From Streptomyces sp. NBC_00286 (GTDB lineage: Bacteria > Actinomycetota > Actinomycetes > Streptomycetales > Streptomycetaceae), in NCBI RefSeq assembly GCF_036173125.1, contig NZ_CP108054.1, positions 5,332,001-5,396,000 on the forward strand: 64,000 nt of DNA. The letters are read 5' to 3'. Below the pieces are notes generated by a model. It was not told where the DNA came from. It saw only the letters and a program-made list of their open reading frames with translations, and ran no database searches. Positions 26,265 through 34,511 of the stretch are shown here, one piece after another. Each line of letters starts with the position of its first letter. The first letter of the stretch is position 1. The position numbers and the translations under genes were made by a program.

Positions 26265-27248
26265 ATGCCCCGAAGCACGCTCAGGCACGCCCTGATGACA
26301 CTGCCCGCCGTATTCATGCTGTCGCTGTCCGTGAGCGCGTGTTCCGGGAGCGGCTCCGGCGACGACTCCACGGTCAGGTTCGGCTACATCGGCGACTACA
26401 ACGGGGCCAGTCTGCTGGCGATCGCCGAGAAGCAGCAGCTGTGGAAGAAGGCCGGGCTGACCGCGGAGGTGAAGTCGTTCAACAACGGCCCGGTGCAGAT
26501 CCAGGCGCTCGGCGCAGGTGACCTCGACTACGGATACATCGGCCCGGGCGCGATGTGGCTGCCCGCGTCCGGCCAGTCCAAGATCATCGCCATCAATACG
26601 CTCACGTACGCGGACCGCGTCATAGGCCAGCCCGGGATGGACTCCATGAAGGACCTCAAGGGCAAGCGGATCGGCGTGCCCGAGGGCACCTCCGGCGACA
26701 TGATCCTCAACATCGCGCTGGAGGAGGCCGGGATGACCGACAAGGACATCAACAAGGTCAACATGGATCCGTCCACGATCGTCTCCGCCTTCTCCTCCGG
26801 GAAGATCGACGCCGCCGGCTTCTTCTATCCGGCCATCGAGACCATCAAGCAGAAGGTGCCGGACCTGGTGGAGGTCGCCAGCACCAAGGACACGGGGGAT
26901 TCCTTCCCCACCGCCTTCGTCGCCGGCAACAAGGTGCCGGAAGACAAGAACAGCAAGGTGGTCAAGGTGCTGCAGCAGGCCAACGACTGGCGCCAGGCAC
27001 ACCCCGAGGAGACCATCGCGCTCACCGCGAAGCTGCTGGAGGTCTCCGAGGCCCAGACGAAGGCCGACGCCTCCCACGTCCAGACCCTCTCCACCGCGGA
27101 CCTGGCCGCCAAGTCGAAGAGCGGCGAAGTGGACGACTGGCTGAAGACACTCGGCGACTTCTTCGTACGCAACAAGCAGCTGGACGAGAACCCCGATCCC
27201 GGCGACTACTACGCGGGCGACCTCTACGAGCAGGCGCAGGGCGAATAG
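26265..27248 (+). CDS. SsuA/TauA-like solute-binding lipoprotein
   Basis: 327-residue periplasmic-type binding protein of the aliphatic sulfonate/nitrate/taurine family, anchored as a lipoprotein. The signal peptide ends in a lipobox, SLSVSAC, with the Cys near residue 26. Family features include RFGYIGDYNGASLLAIAEKQ, FNNGPVQIQALGAGDLDYGY, the LKGKRIGVPEGTSGDMIL core, and AFSSGKIDAAGFFYPA. ATG at 26265 follows GAGAGGA. This binding protein sets the ligand; sulfonates, sulfate esters or thiamine-precursor-like molecules are possible from the fold alone. Confidence 0.93.
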   Translation: MPRSTLRHALMTLPAVFMLSLSVSACSGSGSGDDSTVRFGYIGDYNGASLLAIAEKQQLWKKAGLTAEVKSFNNGPVQIQALGAGDLDYGYIGPGAMWLPASGQSKIIAINTLTYADRVIGQPGMDSMKDLKGKRIGVPEGTSGDMILNIALEEAGMTDKDINKVNMDPSTIVSAFSSGKIDAAGFFYPAIETIKQKVPDLVEVASTKDTGDSFPTAFVAGNKVPEDKNSKVVKVLQQANDWRQAHPEETIALTAKLLEVSEAQTKADASHVQTLSTADLAAKSKSGEVDDWLKTLGDFFVRNKQLDENPDPGDYYAGDLYEQAQGE

Positions 27249-27270
27249 CGGACGGAAGCGTCCTCCGGGA

Positions 27271-27292
27271 CGGGCCGCGTCCTTACGGCCCG
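27271..27292 (+). terminator. Possible attenuating hairpin before sulfatase 2
   Basis: CGGGCCG at 27271-27277 pairs with CGGCCCG at 27286-27292 in the 99-bp gap between the binding-protein and sulfatase 2 genes. There is no T run. It may stabilise the upstream transcript end while allowing read-through. Confidence 0.4.
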
Positions 27293-27347
27293 CCAGGCAA
27301 TGCGCCCCGTCCGTTCGTCACGTCCGTACGACTCGAAAGGCACCGCC

Positions 27348-28841
27348 GTGCGCCACAACTTGCTCTTCCTGATGACCGACCAGCATCGCGTCGACACCCT
27401 CGGCGCCTACGGCAACCCGCACGTGCGCACCCCCCACCTGGACCGCCTCGCCGCGCAGGGCACCCGCTTCGACAGCTGCTACACGCCGACCGCCATCTGC
27501 ACTCCGGCCCGGGCCAGCCTGCTGACCGGCGCGGCACCCTTCAGGCACAAGCTGCTCGCCAACTACGAGCGCAATGTGGGGTACTTGGAGGACCTGGCCG
27601 ACGACCAGTTCACCTTCGCCGAGCAACTGCGCGGCGAGGGCTACAACCTGGGCCTCCTCGGCAAGTGGCACGGCGGCGTCCGGCGCACCGCCGCCGACTA
27701 CGGCTTCCAGGGCCCGGACCTCGCCGGCTGGCACAACCCCGTCGATCACCCCGACTACCTGGCCTACCTCAAGCAGAACGGCATGCCCGGGTACGCCATC
27801 AGCGACCGGATGCGCGGCACGACCCCCAACGGCAGCCCCGGCAACCTCCTCGCGGCCCGGCTGCACCAGCCCGTCGAGGCCACCTTCGAGTACTACCTGG
27901 CGACCCGCACCATCGAGATGCTCCACCGCTTCGCCGCGGACGAGCGGGCCGGGGAGGGCGCCCCGTTCTTCCTCGCCACCCACTTCTTCGGCCCGCACCT
28001 GCCGTACATCCTCCCCGACGCGTACTTCGACCTGTACGACCCGAGCTCGGTGGAGCTGCCCGCCTCCATCGGCGAGACCTTCGCGGGCAAGCCACCGGTG
28101 CAGAGCAACTACAGCAAGCTGTGGGCGTTCGACACCATGCCGATCGAGGACAGCCGCAAACTCATCGCCGTCTACTGGGGCTACGTCACCCTCATCGACG
28201 AGCAGATCGGCCGCATCCTCGACGCCGTACGGGAGTTGGGCCTGGACGAGCGCACCGCGGTGTGCTTCACCGCCGACCACGGCGAGTTCACCGGCGCCCA
28301 CCGGCTGCACGACAAGGGCCCCGCCATGTACGAGGACATCTACCGCATCCCCGGGCTGCTGCGGGTGCCGGGCGCCGTACCCGGCCAGGTGCGCGAGGAG
28401 TTCGTCTCCCTCACCGACTACACGGCGACCATCCTGGAACTCGCCGGCAGCGACCCCGCCCCGGCCGTCGACAGCCGCAGCCTGCTGCCCCTCGCCCGCG
28501 GCGAACGACCGGCCTGGGACGAGCACCACCTGGCCGAGTACCACGGCCACCACTTCCCGTACCCGCAGCGCATGCTCCGCACCCGCCGGCACAAGCTGGT
28601 CGTCAACCCCGAGTCACACAACGAGCTGTACGACCTGCAGACCGACCCGCACGAGCTCCTCAACCGCTACGACCACCCGGAGCTCCGGGACGTACGCACC
28701 CAGTTGATGCACCGCATGTACCGCCTGCTACGGGACCGCGGCGACAACTTCTTCCACTGGATGACACCCATGTACGACGTGCCGACGGACCACGACACGA
28801 CGCTGTCGTCGTTCGAGACGGAGGAGAGGGAGAAGGCGTGA
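27348..28841 (+). CDS. Sulfatase (Cys-type) 2
   Basis: 497-residue type I sulfatase without a signal peptide. The metal site is NLLFLMTDQHRVDTLGAYG. The active-site signature is AICTPARASLLTG (about residues 48-60), with the Cys to be matured to formylglycine. The second metal region is FTADHGEFTGAH and the C-terminal part has LYDLQTDPHELLNRYD. It differs clearly from sulfatase 1 (CTPAR versus CAPSR core) and is larger, so the two probably act on different sulfate esters. GTG at 27348 follows GAAAGG. It is the last gene of the ROK-ABC-sulfatase run. No formylglycine-generating enzyme gene is in the window. Confidence 0.94.
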   Translation: MRHNLLFLMTDQHRVDTLGAYGNPHVRTPHLDRLAAQGTRFDSCYTPTAICTPARASLLTGAAPFRHKLLANYERNVGYLEDLADDQFTFAEQLRGEGYNLGLLGKWHGGVRRTAADYGFQGPDLAGWHNPVDHPDYLAYLKQNGMPGYAISDRMRGTTPNGSPGNLLAARLHQPVEATFEYYLATRTIEMLHRFAADERAGEGAPFFLATHFFGPHLPYILPDAYFDLYDPSSVELPASIGETFAGKPPVQSNYSKLWAFDTMPIEDSRKLIAVYWGYVTLIDEQIGRILDAVRELGLDERTAVCFTADHGEFTGAHRLHDKGPAMYEDIYRIPGLLRVPGAVPGQVREEFVSLTDYTATILELAGSDPAPAVDSRSLLPLARGERPAWDEHHLAEYHGHHFPYPQRMLRTRRHKLVVNPESHNELYDLQTDPHELLNRYDHPELRDVRTQLMHRMYRLLRDRGDNFFHWMTPMYDVPTDHDTTLSSFETEEREKA

Positions 28842-29094
28842 GTGTGGTGACGCAGAGTAGCTGGTGCCCCCAACGGGATTCGGACAGCCACGGCACAACA
28901 AACCCGACGGGAACTAGCACTTTCCACGAACGTTGAGCTGCAGCGTCGCCACCGCGGAGTGTCCCCGAGTGACTGATCAAAACGCTGTAGCTGCCCAACG
29001 TCGCTGGATCAGCGCATCAGAAAACGCCCAGTGCTCTCAAGTCGGGCTGGATCTCCCTCAAGTCCCGTTGGCCGGGGAGGACCCTCGTCCTTCC
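28842..29094. other. Boundary region with tRNA-3'-end-like sequence
   Basis: 253 bases without a gene. On the minus strand at about 28862-28885 there is GTCCGAATCCCGTTGGGGGC followed by ACCA, which resembles the T-arm and 3' end of a tRNA including CCA, but no matching 5' part follows. At 29000-29021 a 22-base word reads GTCGCTGGATCAGCGCATCA then GA; it recurs with one change at 8365-8386. Integrated elements often leave such tRNA 3' ends at their borders. Confidence 0.45.
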
Positions 29095-29571
29095 TCACCA
29101 GTTCGCGTGGGCAGCCATCTCGGCAAGGAACTGCTCACCAGGAAGTTTGCCGGGGAGGACCGGGATGCCGACTGGTCCCGGAGACTCCTTGGTGCAGTGC
29201 GTGCAGTCCGGGTACCCCAGGCAGGAGACGATGCTTTCGCCCTCATCTCCCCATACGGCGGCCGGGTTGGGTGTCCAGGCCGGACGCGGCAGCGGCGCGT
29301 CGGGCAGCCAGGTGACGCCGCGCTCGTCCCACTCCACCCTCACCGCCACGGGGTGCCCTTCCCCGGTTCCGCGCCAGGCGGTGGCCACGTGGCGTCCGTC
29401 GTGTTCGCGGTCGAGGACACACGGCGTCGCAAGCTCCGGCGGCATGGTCCAGCACTCGCTCCGGGCCCAGTTCCGCCCGTCTGCACGGTGGTCGCCGTCG
29501 TGCGCGGGCACCCTCGCGCACAGCAGCGCCCCCGTGGGATCGGGTACTCCGCAGTCGTCGTTCACCGACAT
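29095..29571 (-). CDS. Hypothetical accessory protein with Cys/His-rich ends
   Basis: 158-residue soluble protein I do not recognise. ATG at 29569-29571 has AAGGAGG upstream. The N-terminal half is Cys/His-rich (DDCGVPDPTGALLCARVPAH and CWTMPPELATPCVLDREHDG), like proteins that bind zinc. The C-terminal part has CLGYPDCTHCTKESPGP with three Cys. Trp is frequent. Such small proteins are common in Streptomyces phages and integrative elements. It is 47 bp downstream of another small Cys-containing frame on the same strand. Confidence 0.65.
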   Translation of the reverse strand: MSVNDDCGVPDPTGALLCARVPAHDGDHRADGRNWARSECWTMPPELATPCVLDREHDGRHVATAWRGTGEGHPVAVRVEWDERGVTWLPDAPLPRPAWTPNPAAVWGDEGESIVSCLGYPDCTHCTKESPGPVGIPVLPGKLPGEQFLAEMAAHANW

Positions 29572-29617
29572 TTCGTTCGGCCTCCTTGGGGTGTCGCGGG
29601 GTCGGGGCGGGGAGATG

Positions 29618-29836
29618 TCAGAACGGCGGGCCGTCCGGGTCGTGAGGCTCGCCGGGCTCGGGCCAGATCCGCAGGACGACGTCCTCGTCCGCAGGCGTGG
29701 GCCCCAAGTGGGCGATGCCCGGCTGCCCCTCAGGGCGGCGGCCGCCTTCGCTGAGATTGCGCGGCCCGCAGACAGGAGCACCTCCGCCCCTGCAACGCGG
29801 ACACAACCAGATCGGTTCACCCCCTGACCCGTTCAC
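29618..29836 (-). CDS. Small zinc-ribbon-like hypothetical protein
   Basis: 72-residue frame starting at GTG 29834-29836. It opens with IWLCPRCRGGGAPVCGPR, a CxxC plus further Cys that looks like half of a zinc ribbon, then a Gly/Pro/acidic tail ending GEPHDPDGPPF. The Shine-Dalgarno site is weak, and an upstream ATG at 29911 is possible. It probably shares a transcript with the following gene on the minus strand. No function can be given. Confidence 0.45.
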   Translation of the reverse strand: MNGSGGEPIWLCPRCRGGGAPVCGPRNLSEGGRRPEGQPGIAHLGPTPADEDVVLRIWPEPGEPHDPDGPPF

Positions 29837-29955
29837 CAGTTGTCCGGAACTGGGAGCGCCCGGCTGGAGTCGCCGGGATTCCCCCGCCGTGCGGCAGGTC
29901 TGGTGGCTCACTTTTCATCCGCCGTACGTGGCCCTCGTTTCACCCTTGCCGAGAA

Positions 29956-30480
29956 TCAGGAGCTTCCGGCGGCTGTCTGCTCGTGCCCCGTGGAATCACC
30001 ATGGTGACTCATCGGGCGAGCACGATTTGCCCGTCCTCGCTCGCTCCATACGAACCGCGGGTCGGGGACGGGGCGAACACCGCCGTACGACTGGTTGTCC
30101 CGACGGAGCTGGACCGTCTGGACCTCGACATGGCTCAGGGTGACGGTGTCGGCCTCCAGGGCGGACCGCGCTTTCTGTGGAGTCGATTCCGTAGTCGTCG
30201 GCTGGTGGCGCATCCCCGAGAACGGGTCACGCCAGAAGTGTGACCGCGGAGTGCGCCAACGGTAGCGCAGAGCGAGCACGCGCAGGAGGAGGGCAAACAC
30301 CGCCGTACCGACGGCCGTACCGACGTTGAGTACGCCGGCAACGTGGAGAGCAGCCGTCGAGCCCGCTCCGACCAGAGCGGGCAGCGCGTACAGATCGCGG
30401 TCCCACTTGAGCAGTGAACTGCGCAGCTCAGTGGCACGTAGAGCAGTCCCGGGAGACAACGGTCGACAAGGCGGCGGCAT
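29956..30480 (-). pseudogene. Remnant of a TRIC-type cation channel (UPF0126) gene
   Basis: The conserved part (about 30435 down to 30228) reads RATELRSSLLKWDRDLYALP, then ALVGAGSTAALHVAGVL and RVLALRYRWRTPR. This is the second half of a trimeric intracellular cation channel family protein, normally about 200-230 aa with seven TM segments. The first half, including the glycine-rich KxEG-type region, is missing, and the N-terminal side is unrelated Pro-rich sequence. The roughly 90-residue tail is hydrophilic and may be intact. I take it as a truncated gene in a decaying accessory region. Confidence 0.65.
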
Positions 30481-30695
30481 GCAGTGCTCTCGGTCTGCCC
30501 ATGGCCTGACACCGACGGCGCGGGTACGGACTCGGATTGGGCGTCACCGCACTCCACGTAGGTACCGGGGGACAGCGGCTTCCCCACGGGGATGTCGCGC
30601 GGTCCTGTGAAGCCGAGTGAACCATTACCAAAAGTGGCCCGTGGTGGCCCTCTGAGCCGAATGCGCCGGTTATTGGACCAGTCCCGGAGAACCCC

Positions 30696-31892
30696 TTGCA
30701 TACCTCGCGCCGTACACAAACACTTTCCGACGCCACGTCGGTACCGGGGCGGAGCCGCGTCTGGGAAGTCGACGTACTGCGCGGGTTCGCGCTGCTGGGC
30801 ATCCTCCTGGTCAACGTCCAGATCATGGCTGGGCAGCAGGTGGGTCCGGAGGGCGAACTGGTCGTGTCACAGTCGGACAAGGTGGTCGAGTGGCTGGTCA
30901 CAGCCCTGATCTCCGCCAAGTTCTACCTGATGTTCTCGTTCCTGTTCGGGTACAGCTTCACTCTGCAGCGAGCCTCGGCCGAGCGCGCGGGTGCACCCTT
31001 CGCACCTCGGCATCTACGCCGTCTGATCTGTCTGTTCCTGCTCGGCCTCGCTCACGGCGTGTTGCTGTTCTCAGGCGACGTCCTGATGGTTTACGCGGTG
31101 CTGAGTCTCGTACTGTTCTGGGTCCGGGACTCCGCGGCACGCACGCTGGTGCGGGCTGCGATCTGGCTCATAGTCGGTGCCTCGGCATGCCTGCTGGCCT
31201 GGGGAATGTCCACGGTCCGATTCGCAGAGCCGCTGGGGCCGCAGGACATCTCGTCCACGGTGAACGCGAGCGTGGCGGCCTGGCGGGGCGATCCCGGCTC
31301 GGTCGTCGGGGCCCATCTGCGGGTGCTGCATGACACGCTGGGCTGGAACGTCGTCTACTCGGCCGACATGCTGGCGGCCCTCCTGCTCGGACTCGCCGCG
31401 GGCCGACGTCGGATCCTCGCCGACAGCTTCCGGTACCGCGCGTGGCTGACACAGATCGTCATCTGCTGCCTGCCGATCGGGCTGGCCGGGAGTGTCTTCA
31501 TGGCCATCTGCCGCAACGGGCCGCTCGATGCGCGCTGGTACGACGTCGGTTCGGCTGTCGGCGTGCTGACCGCTCCGTTCCTGTCCGTTGTGTACGTCTG
31601 CGGCCTGCTGCTCCTGTTACGCACCGGCCTCGGCCGGCGGGTCGGATGTGCCCTGGCCCCGGCCGGCCGGATGGCCTTGACCAACTACCTCACGCAGTCG
31701 TTGGTGATGGCCCTGGTCTTCACCGGATACGGTCTGGCGTGGTACGGCCGCTTCGGGATGACCGTGCTGCTACTTGGCTGCTTCGCCCTGTACGCGGCAC
31801 AACTGACCCTGAGCAGCCACCTGTTGCGCCACGTACCGTACGGGCCGGCCGAATGGCTGTTGCGCACGGCTACCTTGGCGCGCAGGCCGTGA
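30696..31892 (+). CDS. DUF418 (YeiB-like) membrane protein, copy 1
   Basis: 398-residue polytopic membrane protein of the YeiB/DUF418 family, related to acyltransferase-3-like proteins, with no settled function. The start is TTG at 30696 with GGAGA upstream. The opening DVLRGFALLGILLVNVQIM is family-diagnostic. About ten TM segments follow, including FYLMFSFLFGYSFTLQ and FLLGLAHGVLLFSGDVLMVYA. The C-terminal DUF418 region has GRMALTNYLTQSLVMALVF and GPAEWLLRT. It has a close paralogue at 36793-38004, also with a TTG start, and the pair brackets cell-wall hydrolase genes. Confidence 0.9.
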   Translation: MHTSRRTQTLSDATSVPGRSRVWEVDVLRGFALLGILLVNVQIMAGQQVGPEGELVVSQSDKVVEWLVTALISAKFYLMFSFLFGYSFTLQRASAERAGAPFAPRHLRRLICLFLLGLAHGVLLFSGDVLMVYAVLSLVLFWVRDSAARTLVRAAIWLIVGASACLLAWGMSTVRFAEPLGPQDISSTVNASVAAWRGDPGSVVGAHLRVLHDTLGWNVVYSADMLAALLLGLAAGRRRILADSFRYRAWLTQIVICCLPIGLAGSVFMAICRNGPLDARWYDVGSAVGVLTAPFLSVVYVCGLLLLLRTGLGRRVGCALAPAGRMALTNYLTQSLVMALVFTGYGLAWYGRFGMTVLLLGCFALYAAQLTLSSHLLRHVPYGPAEWLLRTATLARRP

Positions 31893-32344
31893 AGCCGCCA
31901 AGCGCAGCCCGCCGGGCCTGCTCCTCCTAAGGCTTCCGCAACGACACCCCCTCCCGCTCCCACCTGCCCTTCTCATCGGCACCCGCAGCGCCAAACCACG
32001 ACAGGGCGATGGGAGACATATGCGACACGGGACCGAGAGTCACACCGGATCCCAAGGCAGTCTGACGGCTCGTCAACCAGGCGGGCACATAAGCCCGTAC
32101 CTACCAGGACACCTGACCCTGAGCCTCGACACCGCACGTCCAGCTCGGGTCGGCGGTCGGCTCCAGGGCCTGTTCTGAGTTTCCCCGCGGCGCCGCGAAT
32201 GAACCGTCTGCTGCTCCTGGCCGTGATGCCTGCGTCAGTCAGCGGACGGTGTCGGCATCGACGACTTCGGGAGCAGTGTCGGCTCGCTGGATGCAGCGGC
32301 GAATCCGCCCCCCACCTTCACGACAGAACCAAGGAGTGACATCC
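31893..32344. other. Gap before the chitinase gene
   Basis: 452 bases. On the minus strand, short open pieces ending in EREGVSLRKP and AQGQVSW look like protein C-termini, separated by a stop and without start signals. This may be decayed coding sequence. I find no intact gene; the last part must contain the promoter of the chitinase gene. Confidence 0.4.
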
Positions 32345-33532
32345 ATGAGGTCCACCACACCCCGCTTAGGGGGGCGCACTTCCGGAAGACTTGTTCGCGT
32401 CGGCTTCGCAGCGAGCACCATCCTGGCCGCCATTGCAGCCACGTTGTTCGCCGCCGCACCGGAGAAGCTGGGCCTGGCGGCCGAATCGTCATCGTCGGAG
32501 GGACCGATTGTCGGATTGGCGGGCAAATGCATCGACGTGGCGGAGGGAAACAGCGCCAACGGCACCGCCGTTCAGCTCTTCGACTGCAACAGCACCGACG
32601 CGCAACTCGTGTCGAGACGAGCTGACGGAACCCTGCGGGTGTTCGGCAAGTGCCTGGACGCTCGCGACTTCGGGACCGCCGACGGGACGGCGGTCCACCT
32701 GTGGGACTGCCACGGCGGCCCCAACCAGCAGTGGGTGGTCAACGAGGCCCATGACATCGTCAACCCGGCCGCGGACAAGTGCTTGGACGTGCGGGACAGC
32801 AACGGCTCCAACGGCGCGCGCCTCCAGATCTGGACCTGCACGGGTGCCGCGAATCAGAAGTGGACCACCGCGAAGCCCGGGGCGCGACTGGCCAGCCGTG
32901 TCCCGGGGAGCGCGGGCTTCGTCGTGAGTGAGGCACAGTTCAGCCAGATGTTCCCGAATCGGAATTCTTTCTACACCTACAGCGGGCTGGTCACGGCGTT
33001 GAGCGCTCACCCCGGCTTCGCCGCCACCGGCAGCGACACCGTCAGGAAGCAGGAGGCCGCCGCCTTCCTCGCCAATGCAGGCCACGAGACCGGCGGCTTG
33101 CAGCACATTGTCGAGCAGAACACCGCCAACTACCCGCACTATTGCGACCCCAACCAGTCCTACGGCTGCCCTGCCGGGCAGGACGCCTATTACGGCCGTG
33201 GCCCGATCCAGCTCAGTTGGAATTACAACTACAAGGCGGCGGGCGACGCGTTGGGGATCGACCTGCTCAACAACCCCGGGCTGGTCCAGAACGATGCAGC
33301 TGTGGCCTGGAAGACGGCCCTGTGGTACTGGAACACCCAGTCCGGGCCGGGCACTACAACCCCACATGACAGCATGGTGAACCAGGCAGGCTTCGGCCAG
33401 ACCATCCGCTCTATCAACGGGGCCCTGGAATGCGACGGTAAAAATCCCGCCCAGGTCCAGAGCCGCGTCCACTCCTACCAGCACTTCGCTCACATCCTCG
33501 GAGTTGCACCGGGAGCCGGTCTCTCCTGCTGA
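32345..33532 (+). CDS. Secreted GH19 chitinase with N-terminal ricin-B lectin domain
   Basis: 395-residue exported protein. The signal region is long (LVRVGFAASTILAAIAATLFAAA). A ricin-type beta-trefoil (CBM13) spans about residues 55-175: GKCIDVAEGNSANGTAVQLF, GKCLDARDFG and DKCLDVRDSNG repeats, with QxW motifs NQQW and NQKW. The GH19 domain follows (about 190-395), with VSEAQFSQMFPNRNSFYTYS, the catalytic-Glu region FLANAGHETGG and GRGPIQLSWNYNY. It cleaves chitin or a related polymer outside the cell. ATG at 32345 follows AAGGAG. Confidence 0.94.
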   Translation: MRSTTPRLGGRTSGRLVRVGFAASTILAAIAATLFAAAPEKLGLAAESSSSEGPIVGLAGKCIDVAEGNSANGTAVQLFDCNSTDAQLVSRRADGTLRVFGKCLDARDFGTADGTAVHLWDCHGGPNQQWVVNEAHDIVNPAADKCLDVRDSNGSNGARLQIWTCTGAANQKWTTAKPGARLASRVPGSAGFVVSEAQFSQMFPNRNSFYTYSGLVTALSAHPGFAATGSDTVRKQEAAAFLANAGHETGGLQHIVEQNTANYPHYCDPNQSYGCPAGQDAYYGRGPIQLSWNYNYKAAGDALGIDLLNNPGLVQNDAAVAWKTALWYWNTQSGPGTTTPHDSMVNQAGFGQTIRSINGALECDGKNPAQVQSRVHSYQHFAHILGVAPGAGLSC

Positions 33533-33755
33533 GACGGGCGGAACGAACGTCCTGAGTTCCTGGCGGTTGTCCCGCATGGGGCCTGCGTGCCGACACCCGA
33601 AGCAGTGGCACTACGACGGGAGGACCGCGAACGCCGGCGGCAACGCCTACCGCGGCGCGGGCCGACCCGCCGCGCAGGGACCGGCGAGCCGGGGCTGACA
33701 ACCACAACCGATGCCCGGCCCGTGCGCAGTGCGGGCCAGGCGTCAGCCATGTCGT

Positions 33756-34110
33756 TCACACCGTCAATCTGACGGCCTCGAGCCAGCGCTCGTCGTTGAT
33801 GCTGCCGCCGAAGATGTAGTCGTCCTGCTCGGCGCACAGCTGCCCGAGCCATCCCCTGGTACGGGTGCTGGCCTCCTGGCAGACCTTGCCCTCGGGGACA
33901 GCGATGGCGAAGCCCAGCATGTGCGGGGCGTCCTGTTCGGTGCTGCCGATGTAGTTGTCGGCGCCGTCGCCCACGCTGTTCCAGGCCGTCTTCCAACCGT
34001 CTTTGTGGACGAAGGCGTTGGCCGATGTGCCTGCCGTACCGGACACCGCGATGTTCCGCCGCCCGACGTCCCCGCCGACGCGTTGAAGGCTGCGCGCATC
34101 CTTCCCTGCA
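33756..34110 (-). pseudogene. C-terminal remnant with two ChW-like repeats
   Basis: About 110 residues that read as two ChW-type (clostridial hydrophobic W) repeats: FVHKDGWKTAWNSVGDGADN ending LGFAIAV, then STRTRGWLGQLCAEQDDYIF ending RWLEAVRLTV. Upstream the frame becomes low-complexity and has no start or signal peptide, so the front of a secreted protein seems lost. The ChW assignment is by pattern memory. It is convergent with the chitinase gene. Confidence 0.4.
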
Positions 34111-34249
34111 TCTGCATGCGCGCACCGAGCGGCTGGGGCGACAGGCCCGGACGGCCCCGAAGCGTCATTCCCCAGCGACCCGCACGCCCGGCCCGCCTGT
34201 CCTTGTCCAGTGCAACGGGACCGGGCGGCGGGCCAGGTGCACGACGATG

Positions 34250-34430
34250 GCGAAGACACCGCCCCTTGTCGACTCCCTGATGGAACGCCTCGGCCGCATC
34301 CGCCGGATCGGCTACTCCGTCACGCGAGGAGAACTCGCCCCCGATGTGGTGGGCATCGCTGCGCCGATCCGTGACGAGAACAAGCCGGTCGGCGGCATCC
34401 TGAGTCGGGCCTCGCCCCGCATGCGTGACC
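34250..34430 (+). pseudogene. Remnant of an IclR-family regulator (C-terminal domain piece)
   Basis: A short in-frame stretch reads LVDSLMERLGRIRRIGYSVT, then RGELAPDVVGIAAPIRDEN and KPVGGI. These are typical of the effector-binding domain of IclR regulators (RGEL...GIAAPI). Neither the helix-turn-helix nor the rest of the domain is present, and sequence after this is unrelated. Confidence 0.65.
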
Positions 34431-34511
34431 TGCGGCCATGGCTTGGCCGCAGGCGCAGGTTGCCAGTCCTGTCCGCCCCGCGGGAAGCACGGCGGCGATG
34501 CGCTTCCGGGC

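Noticed and set aside
26555..28936. A 793-codon plus-strand frame over the binding protein and sulfatase 2
   Set aside because: It is an Arg/Gly/His-rich +1/+2 shadow; the lipobox protein and the sulfatase signature are in the other frames.
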